DNA of 64,000 nt. Origin: Deltaproteobacteria bacterium. Lineage in GTDB: Bacteria > Desulfobacterota > Binatia > UBA9968. This document shows positions 28,874-38,516 of the stretch, piece by piece (positions within the stretch are counted from its first letter, which is position 1; each line of letters begins with the position of its first letter). Location: contig WHTF01000002.1 in the NCBI GenBank assembly GCA_009379725.1, positions 39,531 to 103,530 of the forward strand, in the 5' to 3' direction. The notes under the pieces were generated by a model. The model did no database searches, was not told the origin of the DNA, and saw only the letters and a program-made list of their open reading frames with translations. Made by a program: the position numbers and the translations under genes.

Positions 28874-30025
28874 TCAACCCGCCGGCACGCTCTTCTCGTA
28901 TGGCTGTCTGTCACGCCAAGCTCTTATTGCATCGAACGGCTCGCCGCCGTGCTTCGTCGCTTGACGCAGAGACGCAATCGTCCGGACCAGATTTCCTCCC
29001 TCATACTCGTACAGCGACTCGAAGAGCTGCAGGTCCTTCAAATAGACGACATAATGCATGAGCACGGCGTTGTTGAGCGGCTGTTGCACAAAGCCGCGAA
29101 AGCGATGCGACGGCCTCTCCGCGATGCGCCGCGCCCACTCGGATTGGCTGCGCGAGAACACTTCTTCGCGCAGGCGCAGCTTGTCTGTCCTCGCGATATC
29201 CCGGCGATAGAGACCGGCGAGGGTACGGACGACTTGCGCGATAAATTCGCCAAACTCCCGCTCTTCTTCCCAGGTCCGAACCGCCCGTCGATGTTCCGGG
29301 CTGTCTGGGCCGGATCGTTGGCGGAAAAAATCGATGGCCGCGCGATGGCCGACGAAATTAGCCGCGCTCTCGTTGAACGCACCCGATCCATTGATATAAA
29401 GCGTGTTATGAAAAAGCTCGTGGAACACGATTTCGGTGAGAGCCACCTTGTCGTATTTGAGCAAATGCGACAGCAGCGGATCGTCAAACCAGCCCAGCGT
29501 GCTAAATGCCGCGGATGTTCGAACATAGGTGTCATAGCCTTCGGTCTGGAGACGTTCGACTTCCGCCTGTGCCTCGCCTTTGGAAAAGAATCCCTTGTAC
29601 GGCACGTGACCAACGACTAAAAACCACCAGGTATAGGGCCGCAACTCGGTCTTCGGGGCGGCCATGACGATATAAGTTAAGTTCGGCCGGTCGATGTAGG
29701 AGTAACTTGCATAACTGCCGGCGACGTTGAGACTCAGGACGTTCTGCGCGTATTCGCGCGCTGCCAACACAAGCGTGAGTTTTTCTTTGGTATCGTCTTG
29801 TAGATCCGGCGTCGCCAGAAGCTCGACAATCGGTTGGCGCCGCCACAGGATTTTCCCTTCTTCGTAGGCCGCGCGGATGAGGTAAACGGGCGAGCAACCG
29901 GAAAGCAGACAACTCAGGGCCCCGGCCATGGCTAGGAGCCAAAACAAGTTCCGGGCCGTCGCGCGAGTTGGACCGAGGGCAGTGAGTGAGCGCGGCCAAA
30001 CGGCTGATCGCCCATCCTTAGCCAT
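28874..30025 (-). CDS. COG4324-type putative aminopeptidase lipoprotein
   Basis: With the ATG at 30025 the protein has 383 residues; a start at 30055 would overlap the ABC gene more. The N-terminus holds an arginine-containing region, a hydrophobic helix and a lipobox (LLSGCSP), so it should be a lipoprotein. The central motif HELFHNTLYI followed by GAFNESAANFVGHRAA is a gluzincin-type zinc site with a distal Glu. VHVPYKGFF-like residues (GHVPYKGFFSKGEA) are characteristic of the COG4324 family. Catalytic activity of the family is predicted, not established. It overlaps the stop of the upstream ABC exporter gene and belongs to that operon. Confidence 0.8.
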   Translation of the reverse strand: MAKDGRSAVWPRSLTALGPTRATARNLFWLLAMAGALSCLLSGCSPVYLIRAAYEEGKILWRRQPIVELLATPDLQDDTKEKLTLVLAAREYAQNVLSLNVAGSYASYSYIDRPNLTYIVMAAPKTELRPYTWWFLVVGHVPYKGFFSKGEAQAEVERLQTEGYDTYVRTSAAFSTLGWFDDPLLSHLLKYDKVALTEIVFHELFHNTLYINGSGAFNESAANFVGHRAAIDFFRQRSGPDSPEHRRAVRTWEEEREFGEFIAQVVRTLAGLYRRDIARTDKLRLREEVFSRSQSEWARRIAERPSHRFRGFVQQPLNNAVLMHYVVYLKDLQLFESLYEYEGGNLVRTIASLRQATKHGGEPFDAIRAWRDRQPYEKSVPAG

Positions 30026-31835
30026 AAACCTTAGGCTCGGTCTCTTGGACCGCAAGCTTCAGCTCCTCGCGCTCATACTGCAGCTGATAGAGACGATGAT
30101 AGATCCCCTGCTTTTCCATCAATTCCGCATGCGAGCCGATCTCGCGCACTTCGCCATGGTGCAGCACGATGATGCGGTCGGCATTGCGAATCGTCGAGAG
30201 GCGGTGCGCGATCAGTAAACAGGTGCGGTCCCGCATGACTCGCTCCAGCGCGTCTTGTATGAGCGCCTCGGTTTCGGTATCCACGCTGGAGGTCGCCTCG
30301 TCCATGACCAGGATCTCCGGTTGAAACACCAGCACCCGCGCCAGCGCTAACAACTGCCGCTGACCGCCGGAGAAATTGCTGCCGCGCTCCCTAACCTGCG
30401 CGCCGAACCCTTCAGGAAGCCGCCGAATAAAACTATCGGCATTGGCGAAATGAGCCGCCTTCTCGATGCGCTCGATCGGCACCGAGCGGTCGCCGAGCGC
30501 CAGATTGGTCCGGATATCGCCGGAAAAAAGAAACACATCCTGCAAGACCACGCCGATATGCCGGCGCAGCGCCTGCAGGTCCCAATCACGAACATCGACG
30601 CCGCTGACTTTGATCGAGCCTTTCTGAATGTCGTAAAAGCGATTGAGTAACTTGATCGTCGTGGTTTTGCCGGAGCCCGTGGCTCCGACCAACGCGATCT
30701 TCTCTCCCGGAGCGATGCGGAAAGACACACCCTTGAGCACCGGATCGTCGGCTTTGTAATGAAACCAGACATTATCGAAGGCCACTTCGCCGCGAAACGG
30801 TTTGGGAACCACGGCATTTTTACTACTGTCGATCGTCACCGGCGTATCGAGCAGCTGAAAAATTCTTTCCGCCGATGACATGGCCGACTGCATCACCGCG
30901 TATTTCTGGCTGAAGTCCCGCAACGGGACGAAAAATCGGTGGATGTATTCCTTGAACGCCACCACTGTGCCGATGCCGATCACGCCGTGCAGGACTTCGC
31001 CGCCGCCGTACCAAAGCAGGAGAGCAACACTCACCGAGCCTGCCGCTTCGACCATCGAGTACAGCGCCGCCTCATAGACGTTGGAGAGGTGATAAGCGTC
31101 CCGATGGTCGGCATTAAGCTCGTCAAACTCGCGATAGGTCTTTTCCTCCCGGGCAAAGAGTTGAATAACGGCCATGCCTGAGATCGCTTCGCCCAGATAG
31201 GCGTTGATGCGCGCGATGCGCTCGCGAATCTGGCGGTACGTATGACGCGCCTTGACGCGGAAAAAATTGATGGCGAACGCCATCGGCGGGATCAGCGCCA
31301 GCGAAACCAGCGCCAGTTCCACGTGCAGATAGAACATGATGCCGACGATCCAGACAACCATAAGGAAATCCGAGATCAGCGTCATCACTCCGGAAGAAAA
31401 CATTTCCTGTAAGACGTCGACATCCGTGGTCGTCCGCGTGACCAGCCGGCCGACCGGATTGCGGTCAAAATAACTCATCGGCAACTTCTGCACGTGCGAG
31501 AAAATCTCCGCCCGCAGATCGGCGAGGCAGCGCTGCGCCACCGCCATGGTGAGGTAGTAGTGAAAAAATACCATCACCGTCTCGCCCGCAAGGGCGCCAA
31601 GGAAAAGCAAGCCGACGGTCTGCAACCCCCCGAGATCGCGCTGCGCGATATATTGATCGATGCCGACCTTCATGAGGTACGGCTGGGCGAGGCCGAAGGC
31701 TTGCTGCAGCGGAAGCAGCAGCATGGCGAACCAAAACAATCGCTTGTAGGGAGTAATAAACTTCCACAACCGCCTGATCAGCCGCAGATCGTAGGCCTTA
31801 CCGAGGATTTCTTCCGGGTGCGACAAATCGGCCAC
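30018..31835 (-). CDS. ABC exporter half-transporter (membrane-ATPase fusion)
   Basis: This 605-residue half-exporter has six helices in the N-terminal half (type IV fold) and an ATPase with Walker A GATGSGKTTT, signature FSGGQRQLL, Walker B ILVMDEATSSVD and the His switch in LIAHRLS. Its stop is directly followed by the COG4324 gene. Its start abuts the stop of the other half-exporter, at 31836, so the two likely form a heterodimer. In such heterodimers one nucleotide site is often degenerate. Here Walker B ends in E in this subunit and D in the partner (see that entry). Cargo is unknown; multidrug or lipid export is typical. Confidence 0.92.
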   Translation of the reverse strand: MADLSHPEEILGKAYDLRLIRRLWKFITPYKRLFWFAMLLLPLQQAFGLAQPYLMKVGIDQYIAQRDLGGLQTVGLLFLGALAGETVMVFFHYYLTMAVAQRCLADLRAEIFSHVQKLPMSYFDRNPVGRLVTRTTTDVDVLQEMFSSGVMTLISDFLMVVWIVGIMFYLHVELALVSLALIPPMAFAINFFRVKARHTYRQIRERIARINAYLGEAISGMAVIQLFAREEKTYREFDELNADHRDAYHLSNVYEAALYSMVEAAGSVSVALLLWYGGGEVLHGVIGIGTVVAFKEYIHRFFVPLRDFSQKYAVMQSAMSSAERIFQLLDTPVTIDSSKNAVVPKPFRGEVAFDNVWFHYKADDPVLKGVSFRIAPGEKIALVGATGSGKTTTIKLLNRFYDIQKGSIKVSGVDVRDWDLQALRRHIGVVLQDVFLFSGDIRTNLALGDRSVPIERIEKAAHFANADSFIRRLPEGFGAQVRERGSNFSGGQRQLLALARVLVFQPEILVMDEATSSVDTETEALIQDALERVMRDRTCLLIAHRLSTIRNADRIIVLHHGEVREIGSHAELMEKQGIYHRLYQLQYEREELKLAVQETEPKVYG

Positions 31836-33584
31836 TTAAATTTGCTCCAACTCCTCGGTCAGCCGTTGCTGCTGGTACAGTTCGGCGTATACCCCGCCGC
31901 GTTCGACGAGTTGATCGTGGCTGCCGCGCTCGATAATACTGCCCTCGTCCAGAACGAGAATTTCGTCCGCGTCTTTCACCGCTGAAATCCGGTGCGAGAT
32001 GATCAGGCAAGTTTTCTCTCTGAGAAACGAACGTAAGCCCTGCAGAATCTCCGCTTCAGTTTGCGCGTCGACGCTCGACAAGGAGTCATCGAGGATCAGC
32101 ACCGGCGGATCCATCACCAGGGCGCGCGCCAGAGTGGCCCTTTGTTTCTGACCGCCGGAGAGCGTCACGCCCCGTTCGCCGACAACGGTATCGAGGCCTC
32201 GGGGAAAAATTTCCAAATCGCGGTCGAGTTTGGCGATGCTTACGGCGTGTTGTAACTCTTCGTCAGATACAACGTCTCGGCCGAACGCGAGATTACGTCT
32301 GAGCGAAGTCGAAAAAAGGAACGGGTCCTGGGGAACATAGCCCAAGAGCTTGCGCAATCCGCGCAAGGACAGTTTTCGGATATCCTGTCCATCGACGAGA
32401 ATCTCACCGAGGGCGACATCGAAAAGACGCGGCACTAACTGCGCGATGGTGCTCTTTCCTGAACCGATTCGGCCCACCAGCCCGACGGATTTGCCCACCG
32501 GCAGCGAAAAGTTGATGCCTTCCAAGGCAGGATGGCCGTTACTCTGTCTCTCATAGACAAAGGAAACATCGCGGAACTCCACGCCGTTTTTCAGCCCGCG
32601 GACCGGCACGGCTGTCGTCGGGCTGGCGATCGCCGGCTGCGTGTTCAAAATCTCCTCCAATCGCTTCATGGCGGCGCGGCCCCGCTCGACCAGCGAGAAC
32701 ATCCAGCCGAACGCCGCAGTGGGCCAAGCCAGAACGTTAAGATAAGCGATAAAGGCAACGATATCGGCGACCAGCAAATCGCCGCGCATCACTCGGACGC
32801 CGCCATACCAGATCACGATCAAAACGGTCAGTCCATTGATGCCTTGCATGATCGGCGTGACGATGCCGCGCAACCGCGCCAGATCTAAACTTTTGATTTG
32901 GAAGTCTGCGTTGAGCGCGACAAACTGCTGGGTTTGAAACTTCTCCTGCGAATAAGCTTTGACCACATGCATGCCGCTAAGATTTTCCTGCACGTGGCTG
33001 CTCAGCACGGACATCTGCTGCTGAACGTCCAGGGAGGCTTTCATAATCCGGCCGCGGAATTTGGCCGCGGCATAAATCAGCAGCGGAAAGGGCGCCAACG
33101 CCGCCAAGGTCATGCGCACGTCCATCGAAAGCATCAAGGCGAGAGCGTACAGGTAGTAGAGCGGCGCGTTGACGAAGTTGAGCACGCCGGGACCGAGCAT
33201 CACACGCACGGCCGAGATATCGTTGATCACCCGCGACATCAAATCGCCGGTTCTCCGCGACTGGTAGAACGCCAGCGGCAGTTTCTGAAGATGACCGAAC
33301 AAATCGTTGCGCAGGTCGTATTCGACGTTACGGCCGGCGTTGAAAATCAGGGCGCGTGAGTATGTTCGTATGCCGCCCTGCGCCAGCGCCGCCAGACCAA
33401 TGATCGCCGCGTAGAACGTCACGTCGCGCAGCGATCCGCCTTCCTCGAGAATGCGCACGGCCTCGCGGATCCACCAGGGAATCCACATCACCAATGTTGC
33501 GGTGCCGAAAAGGCACAGGCCGCCGAGCAGGTAAAGGCGCCAATAGCGCCAAAGGTAGATCTTAAGTCGCCCCATTGATTCCAT
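31836..33584 (-). CDS. ABC exporter half-transporter, partner subunit
   Basis: I choose the ATG at 33584, which has GGAG seven bases upstream; a TTG at 33614 would add ten residues. The protein of about 582 residues has six membrane helices and an ATPase with Walker A GRIGSGKST, LSGGQKQRA, Walker B LILDDSLSSVD and ISHRIS. The Walker B Glu is replaced by Asp (LDDS instead of xDEx), which is the usual sign of a degenerate site in a heterodimeric exporter. The partner subunit, starting one base downstream, keeps the Glu. Together they resemble MdlAB/BmrCD-type exporters. Confidence 0.92.
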   Translation of the reverse strand: MESMGRLKIYLWRYWRLYLLGGLCLFGTATLVMWIPWWIREAVRILEEGGSLRDVTFYAAIIGLAALAQGGIRTYSRALIFNAGRNVEYDLRNDLFGHLQKLPLAFYQSRRTGDLMSRVINDISAVRVMLGPGVLNFVNAPLYYLYALALMLSMDVRMTLAALAPFPLLIYAAAKFRGRIMKASLDVQQQMSVLSSHVQENLSGMHVVKAYSQEKFQTQQFVALNADFQIKSLDLARLRGIVTPIMQGINGLTVLIVIWYGGVRVMRGDLLVADIVAFIAYLNVLAWPTAAFGWMFSLVERGRAAMKRLEEILNTQPAIASPTTAVPVRGLKNGVEFRDVSFVYERQSNGHPALEGINFSLPVGKSVGLVGRIGSGKSTIAQLVPRLFDVALGEILVDGQDIRKLSLRGLRKLLGYVPQDPFLFSTSLRRNLAFGRDVVSDEELQHAVSIAKLDRDLEIFPRGLDTVVGERGVTLSGGQKQRATLARALVMDPPVLILDDSLSSVDAQTEAEILQGLRSFLREKTCLIISHRISAVKDADEILVLDEGSIIERGSHDQLVERGGVYAELYQQQRLTEELEQI

Positions 33585-33682
33585 CAAAATACTCCAGGGG
33601 AGAAGCCTTATCAAGGAAACGCGCCAAACGTGACCGAAAACACGTCGCTTGACAATGTTCCATCCCTCCCTAATAAAGATGT

Positions 33683-35518
33683 ATGACTCAAACCCATCAC
33701 ATCCGCCGCGACGATCTCCGCAACATAGCGATCATCGCTCACGTCGATCATGGCAAGACAACCCTCGTCGATGCGCTATTGCATCAAAGCGGGATTTTTC
33801 GCGCCAACGAACACGTCGCCGAGCGCGTCATGGACTCGATGGATCTGGAGCGGGAACGCGGCATTACCATCATGGCCAAGAATACCTCGATTCATTACGG
33901 CAACGTCAAGATCAATATCGTCGATACGCCGGGTCACGCCGACTTCGGCGGCGAGGTCGAACGCACGCTGGCGATGGTCGATGGCGTGATGCTGCTTGTC
34001 GATGCCTCCGAAGGGCCGCTGCCACAGACCCGTTTCGTATTGAAAAAGGCGCTGGAGGCCAATCTGCCGCCGATCATTTGCATCAATAAAATTGACCGTC
34101 CCGATGCCCGGGTGGCAGAGGTTCTCGACGAAATCTACGACCTGTTCATCGATCTCGATGCAACGGAAGACCAACTCGATTTTCCGGTAGTCTACACCAA
34201 TGCGCGTGCCGGCACGGCGACACGCGACCTGAAACAGGCCGGCGAAAATCTCAAGCCGATGTTCGAGCTCATCGTTCAGTGCTTACCCGGACCGATCGTG
34301 GATCCGCGCGCCGTCACACAGTTCCAAGCCAACAATTTAGATTACAGCGACTATGTGGGAAGGCTCGCCGTCGGCAGGGTCAAAAACGGCACGTTGGCTC
34401 CCGGGCAATACACTCTGTGCCGCGTCGACGGCAAGCAAGAAAATATTAAGATTACCCAAGTCTACGGTTGGCAAGGACTGAAAAGGGTCGAATCGGCACA
34501 AGCTGAAGCCGGCGACATCGCCGCGATCGCCGGCATCGAGGACATCGGTATCGGCGATACCATCACCGACCGTGAAAAGCCGCAACCGCTGCCGCCGTTG
34601 CGTATCGACGAACCGACCATCGCCATGGTCTTCAGTGCCAACAACTCCCCCTGGTCCGGACGCGAAGGCGAATTCGTGACTTCGCGCAAGTTGCGCGAGC
34701 GGCTTTTCTTGGAACAGCGCCGCAATGTCAGCCTGCGCGTCGAAGAAACCGATCTTCCCGATGCTTTCCGGGTCACCGGCCGCGGCGAATTCGCCCTGGC
34801 CATTGTCATTGAAACGATGCGGCGCGAGGGCTATGAACTCCAGGTTTCAAAACCCACCGTCGTCACACGCGAGATCGAGGGCGTGATCCACGAGCCGATG
34901 GAGCTGCTGGTAATCGATACCCCGGAGGACTTCATCGGCGTCGTGTCGCAACTGTTGGCTGTACGCAAAGGTAAAATGACCAAAATGATTCATGCCGGAT
35001 CGAGTCGGGTGCGCTTGGAATTCGCGGTCCCGTCGCGCGGCTTGATCGGCTTTCGTTCGCGCTTTCTCACCGACACCCGCGGCACCGGCATCATGAACGC
35101 GCTGTTCAACGGCTGGTCGCCTTGGCACGGAAGCATCCAATCCCGGACCAACGGCGCGATGGTGGCCGACCGCGAAGGCCAAACCACTCCTTACGCGGTT
35201 TTTCATCTGCAGGAACGAGGCGTGCTCTTCATCGCGCCGGGCACCAGAGTCTACGAAGGAATGGTCGTCGGCGAGTATTCGCGCGACAACGATCTCAATG
35301 TGAACATTTGTCGCGAGAAGAAACTCAGCAATATGCGAGCCGCCGGTAAGGACGAAAACATTATCATCTCACCGCATCGCGAAATGGGACTGGAAGAAGG
35401 CATCGAGTGGGTTGCCGACGAGGAACTCGTAGAGGTGACCCCGGCATCGATTCGCCTGCGCAAAAAGATCCTCAAACAAACCGATCGACCCCGGCGGCGG
35501 CAAGAAAGCGACAATTGA
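33683..35518 (+). CDS. typA: Ribosome-associated GTPase TypA/BipA
   Basis: This 611-residue translational GTPase has G1 [16 protein letters not shown]3 [13 protein letters not shown]4 NKIDRPDAR and the EF-G-like domains III and V. The BipA-specific C-terminal domain follows ([40 protein letters not shown]). It assists late assembly of the 50S subunit under stress. Length and domain order are canonical. A TTGACA at 33649-33654 and an AT-rich patch just before the ATG could form its promoter. It ends next to a disrupted VOC gene and IS1 element. Confidence 0.97.
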   Translation: MTQTHHIRRDDLRNIAIIAHVDHGKTTLVDALLHQSGIFRANEHVAERVMDSMDLERERGITIMAKNTSIHYGNVKINIVDTPGHADFGGEVERTLAMVDGVMLLVDASEGPLPQTRFVLKKALEANLPPIICINKIDRPDARVAEVLDEIYDLFIDLDATEDQLDFPVVYTNARAGTATRDLKQAGENLKPMFELIVQCLPGPIVDPRAVTQFQANNLDYSDYVGRLAVGRVKNGTLAPGQYTLCRVDGKQENIKITQVYGWQGLKRVESAQAEAGDIAAIAGIEDIGIGDTITDREKPQPLPPLRIDEPTIAMVFSANNSPWSGREGEFVTSRKLRERLFLEQRRNVSLRVEETDLPDAFRVTGRGEFALAIVIETMRREGYELQVSKPTVVTREIEGVIHEPMELLVIDTPEDFIGVVSQLLAVRKGKMTKMIHAGSSRVRLEFAVPSRGLIGFRSRFLTDTRGTGIMNALFNGWSPWHGSIQSRTNGAMVADREGQTTPYAVFHLQERGVLFIAPGTRVYEGMVVGEYSRDNDLNVNICREKKLSNMRAAGKDENIIISPHREMGLEEGIEWVADEELVEVTPASIRLRKKILKQTDRPRRRQESDN

Positions 35519-35529
35519 TCTGCGCCGAA

Positions 35530-35614
35530 TCGCCGGTCCGCACGCGCAACATAAGCAACCGCCAACCTCGCCATCGTTGTGCGGCAAAATCCCGACAATC
35601 ATTCCTGGAAAATC
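35530..35614 (-). pseudogene. VOC/glyoxalase-like gene, 3' part beyond the IS insertion
   Basis: Reading leftward from the IS1 end, the frame gives DFPGMIVGILPHNDGEVGGCL, which continues in phase from the N-terminal part at 38848-38948 when the element and one copy of the 8-bp duplication are removed. Past GGCL the sequence no longer resembles the family and runs into the end of bipA, so the 3' end of the VOC gene was lost separately. Confidence 0.8.
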
Positions 35615-35640
35615 GGTAGTGACTCATTTTCAATTTAGAA
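35615..35640. repeat. Left inverted end of IS1-family element
   Basis: It begins GGTAGTGACTCATTTT and ends AATTTAGAA. Sixteen outer bases match the right end exactly, followed by one mismatch and a one-base length difference. The stop codon of the transposase frame lies inside it (35630-35632). Confidence 0.92.
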
Positions 35641-36544
35641 GATCCGCAATTTCCTCGACCTTCCAAACATGCTTGCTGACTCCGGCTTCCATTGCGGGGG
35701 TACGCGAAGGCTCTTAGAATCGGGCAGGAATTGTAATACATATAATGCAGCGCAAGCGGGCGATTGTGGTTCTCGATTTTCTTTGAAAATCCATTCGATA
35801 ATCGGGTAAAGCGCCTCATGCTCATGCGCATGGCTAAGTTCTGGCGTTCAATATAATAGCTTGTTGAAATGTGCCTTGGATCAGGATTGCCGGTCACATC
35901 GCGCTTCATCGTACCGCAGCATTCACCGGGCTATAGTGCCGCTCTGCATCGTTCCCGCTTGCTTCGCCGTATACCCTTATGAGCATCGCATAATCAATGT
36001 CGGCTCCAAAAAACATCTTCTACTGCGGCTAAATGAGTCCTAAGGCCGTCCGTGGTCAGCTGCACTCGATTGGAGCCTGGCAGCTACATCGCTCATGAAC
36101 CGGAACGCATACCCGGCGTCCCGTTTGCCGACTAGCCAGGAGGGAACTAGCTTTCTATCGGCATCAATGGCAACCCACGTCCACACGTCACCGATGCCAG
36201 CCACGCCTTTCATTTCTTCAGGGATGTTCTTTTCCTTCGCATATCAGAAAGACCAAATCTCATCGCACTGAATCCGCTTACAGGGAAGATCGCGCAGACT
36301 TGTCCTGATACTCTTGGCGGGCTTTGCCGATCTGAGGCAAGAATTTTAAGACTGTGTTGAAAGCAACGTCGCACATGCGCGCTGTAGCGCGAAGCGAATT
36401 GCCTTCGACAAGATCCTTTATGATCTGCGCTCGCTTCTCTTGTTTAGCTTGTTCATGTCCCAGGGCGTACTTGATCCGCTCAAGCAATCTCAGGTAAAGA
36501 ATACCCGTATGATGGGTATAAGGGTATTGACAGCCTGTAAACAT
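35630..36544 (-). pseudogene. IS1-family transposase, inactivated
   Basis: The N-terminus is readable from 36544: KRAQIIKDLVEGNSLRATAR is the IS1-type DNA-binding region. A frameshift near 36290 precedes IQCDEIWSF, the first catalytic Asp-Glu block, which is cut by a TGA. The next part, GVAGIGDVWTWVAIDADRKL with SWLVGKRDAG, carries the second Asp region, and a further frameshift follows near 36040. The C-terminus (HISTSYYIERQNLAMRMSMRRFTRLSNGFSKK in pieces, then PAMEAGVSKHVWKVEEIADLLN) ends in the left inverted repeat. At least three lesions make it non-functional, so the element cannot move by itself. An intact copy would have about 300 residues. Confidence 0.88.
36500..36532 (+). promoter_or_regulatory. 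Operator-like inverted repeats and -35 box before the toxin gene
   Basis: AATACCC (36500-36506) is mirrored by GGGTAT at 36514-36519 and GGGTATT at 36522-36528, giving two overlapping inverted repeats. The last one overlaps a TTGACA (36527-36532). This is a plausible site for repression by the HigA-like protein. The matching -10 box is weak. Confidence 0.45.
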
Positions 36545-36569
36545 TGCGGTAATGCTTAGTTAACCACCA

Positions 36570-36866
36570 ATGCACTACGGCTTCAAAGATAAAGAGCTAG
36601 ATCAGCTAGACACTGATCCAAAGTTCAACGGGGGGTATTCGGAAGCCATTGTTAGGGGGTTCCGTAGGCGCATGCAGCAAATAAGATCAGCGTTTGATGA
36701 GAGGGATTTTTATGCTCAGAAGTCATTACACTTCGAGAAGTTAAAGGGGGATCGGTCGCATCAACACTCGATGAAAATTAACAAGCAATGGAGGCTAATA
36801 TTAGAGCTACACGGGGAAGGCTCAAGCAAGATGGTTCTGATTGTTGGGATTGAGGATTACCACTAG
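36570..36866 (+). CDS. higB: HigB/RelE-type toxin (IS passenger)
   Basis: The 98-residue protein has the RelE/HigB fold signature: FKDKELDQLDTDP, FRRRMQQIRSAFDERDF, LHFEKLKGDRSHQHSMKINKQWRLIL and VGIEDYH at the end. HigB toxins cut mRNA on the ribosome. The KINKQWRLI stretch with its basic residues and the C-terminal Tyr-His resemble the active surface. It starts 26 bases after the dead transposase start, on the opposite strand, and ends 13 bases before the antitoxin ATG. The toxin-before-antitoxin order is typical of HigBA. Confidence 0.88.
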   Translation: MHYGFKDKELDQLDTDPKFNGGYSEAIVRGFRRRMQQIRSAFDERDFYAQKSLHFEKLKGDRSHQHSMKINKQWRLILELHGEGSSKMVLIVGIEDYH

Positions 36867-36879
36867 GGGAGGTCGTAAT

Positions 36880-38013
36880 ATGGCACGTCAAATCGCGGAA
36901 GCATTCCCTCCTGGTGAATTTATTCAGGAGGAGTTAGAGGCTCGGGACTGGAAGCAGGTAGATTTAGCAGCGGTCATCGATTGCCCACCGAAGGTTATCA
37001 ACGAACTGGTGTTAGGTAAGCGAGCAATTACACCTGATACCGCAAAGGCATTGGCCGACGCCTTTGGTACCAGTGCGCAGTATTGGATGAATCTACAGTC
37101 CGAATATCAACTATGGAAAACTAAAAATTTCGATGAATCGATAGCGCATCGCGCTCAGTTGTATTCATTCGCACCGATTAAGGAGATGTTAAAGCGCGGA
37201 TGGATTGAACCTTCGGAAAACGTCGACGTGCTTGAGGCCAGAGTATTGAAATTTTTCGAGGTCGGGAGTCTCGATCAGAAACCGTACTTTTCACATGCAG
37301 CCAGAAAGACATCCTCAGACCCGGAACTTACGCAAGCACAATCGGCTTGGCTGTTTCGAGCAAAGCATCTAGCGCAGGGCTTACACGCTGCGAGCTTCTC
37401 CGTTGGTCGATTCAATGAGGCATTGGATCGGCTAAAGGTGCTCCTTGAGGAAAGGGAAGAAATAAGACGCATCCCAAAGATTCTCGCGGAGTGTGGAATT
37501 AGGCTCGTAATACTAGAACCGTTGCCAAAAACTCAGATAGATGGAGTTACGTTTTGGCTCGATGAAAATTCGCCTGTTATTGCTTTATCGATTAGATTCG
37601 ATCGAATCGATTGGTTTTGGCACACACTGTCTCATGAACTGGGGCATGTGAATGCCAGAGATGGTTTACGAAATAACGTGAGCCTAGACACTGATTTAGT
37701 AGGGGAAGAAGTACAACCGGGGGAAGATAAATCAGAGAATGAAAAATTAGTTGATTTATTTGCTTGCGAATTTCTTGTTCAACAGGCGGAACTCGAAAAT
37801 TTTATCCGTAGAGTCCGCCCCTTATACGGACGAATGCGCGTTATGAGTTTTGCAAAACGCATTCGTGTGCATCCGGGCATTGTCGTTGGGCAACTGCAAC
37901 ACCGAAAGCAAATTCATTGGTCATACTATCGCGGCATGTTGGACAAAGTTAGACATATCATAACTCAATCCGCGCTTACTGATGGATGGGGTCACAAACC
38001 AATATTAAACTGA
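36880..38013 (+). CDS. higA: HigA antitoxin fused to ImmA/IrrE-type peptidase domain
   Basis: I start at the ATG at 36880, after AGGGGAGG; 377 residues result. Residues 1-80 are a HigA-type helix-turn-helix (FPPGEFIQEELEARDWKQVDLA, GKRAITPDTAKALADAFGTSAQYWMNLQ). The C-terminal half contains HELGHVNARDG, the zinc site of the ImmA/IrrE metallopeptidase family, and later a Glu-rich region. Fusions of this kind are known and usually serve as antitoxins. Whether the peptidase removes a repressor on a signal is unknown. It is the second gene of the passenger module in the IS1-family element. Confidence 0.88.
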   Translation: MARQIAEAFPPGEFIQEELEARDWKQVDLAAVIDCPPKVINELVLGKRAITPDTAKALADAFGTSAQYWMNLQSEYQLWKTKNFDESIAHRAQLYSFAPIKEMLKRGWIEPSENVDVLEARVLKFFEVGSLDQKPYFSHAARKTSSDPELTQAQSAWLFRAKHLAQGLHAASFSVGRFNEALDRLKVLLEEREEIRRIPKILAECGIRLVILEPLPKTQIDGVTFWLDENSPVIALSIRFDRIDWFWHTLSHELGHVNARDGLRNNVSLDTDLVGEEVQPGEDKSENEKLVDLFACEFLVQQAELENFIRRVRPLYGRMRVMSFAKRIRVHPGIVVGQLQHRKQIHWSYYRGMLDKVRHIITQSALTDGWGHKPILN

Positions 38014-38036
38014 CACATCTAAGGGAGGTTAGGTCA

Positions 38037-38516
38037 ATGGCGAGCTATAACGATCAACTCTTGGAAATAGTTGAGAACTACAGAAAGGCGGGCAATGAAT
38101 GGCCAGCAACCAAGCGTCAGATTGCTCGATGGGCAATGCAAAACAATCTATGGCAACCTCATCCATCCGCCATGCTAGACCAATTTGCCCGCGAGCTTGG
38201 TCGTGCGATGCGCGAGGAATTTTTCATAGATCCTCAGGGCCGTAGCGTGCGAGCAAAACACGTCGCACGAATCAAGCCCGAGAGCGGCAAGCAGGAGTCC
38301 TTATGGGGAGATATGAGGGACCGTTCTAAGCCGTTCATCGAAGTCGCACTTCAACAGCGCCGACAACAGATAGTTGGGGATTGTAGCCAGTTAAAGGTCG
38401 ACATGGACAGCTTCAATCAAAACTACAACGACGATAATGAACCCATTGAGCTTGAATTTGATTTTACGAGAGATGTGGAAGAGCTTGAATTGCAGAACTT
38501 GGCAAAGTTGAACTAG
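38037..38516 (+). CDS. Conserved hypothetical protein accompanying HigA-ImmA
   Basis: The start at the ATG at 38037 is supported by GGGAGG eight bases upstream; an ATG at 37986 lacks one. The 159-residue protein begins MASYNDQLLEIVENYRKAG and has a winged-helix-like segment (WPATKRQIARWAMQNNLWQPHP) and a central basic part (DPQGRSVRAKHVARI). RQQIVGDCSQLKVD and an acidic tail follow. I recall similar proteins behind HigA-ImmA genes in other bacteria, but no function is assigned. It follows the antitoxin by 23 bases and converges with the next gene, overlapping its stop by four bases. Confidence 0.75.
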   Translation: MASYNDQLLEIVENYRKAGNEWPATKRQIARWAMQNNLWQPHPSAMLDQFARELGRAMREEFFIDPQGRSVRAKHVARIKPESGKQESLWGDMRDRSKPFIEVALQQRRQQIVGDCSQLKVDMDSFNQNYNDDNEPIELEFDFTRDVEELELQNLAKLN

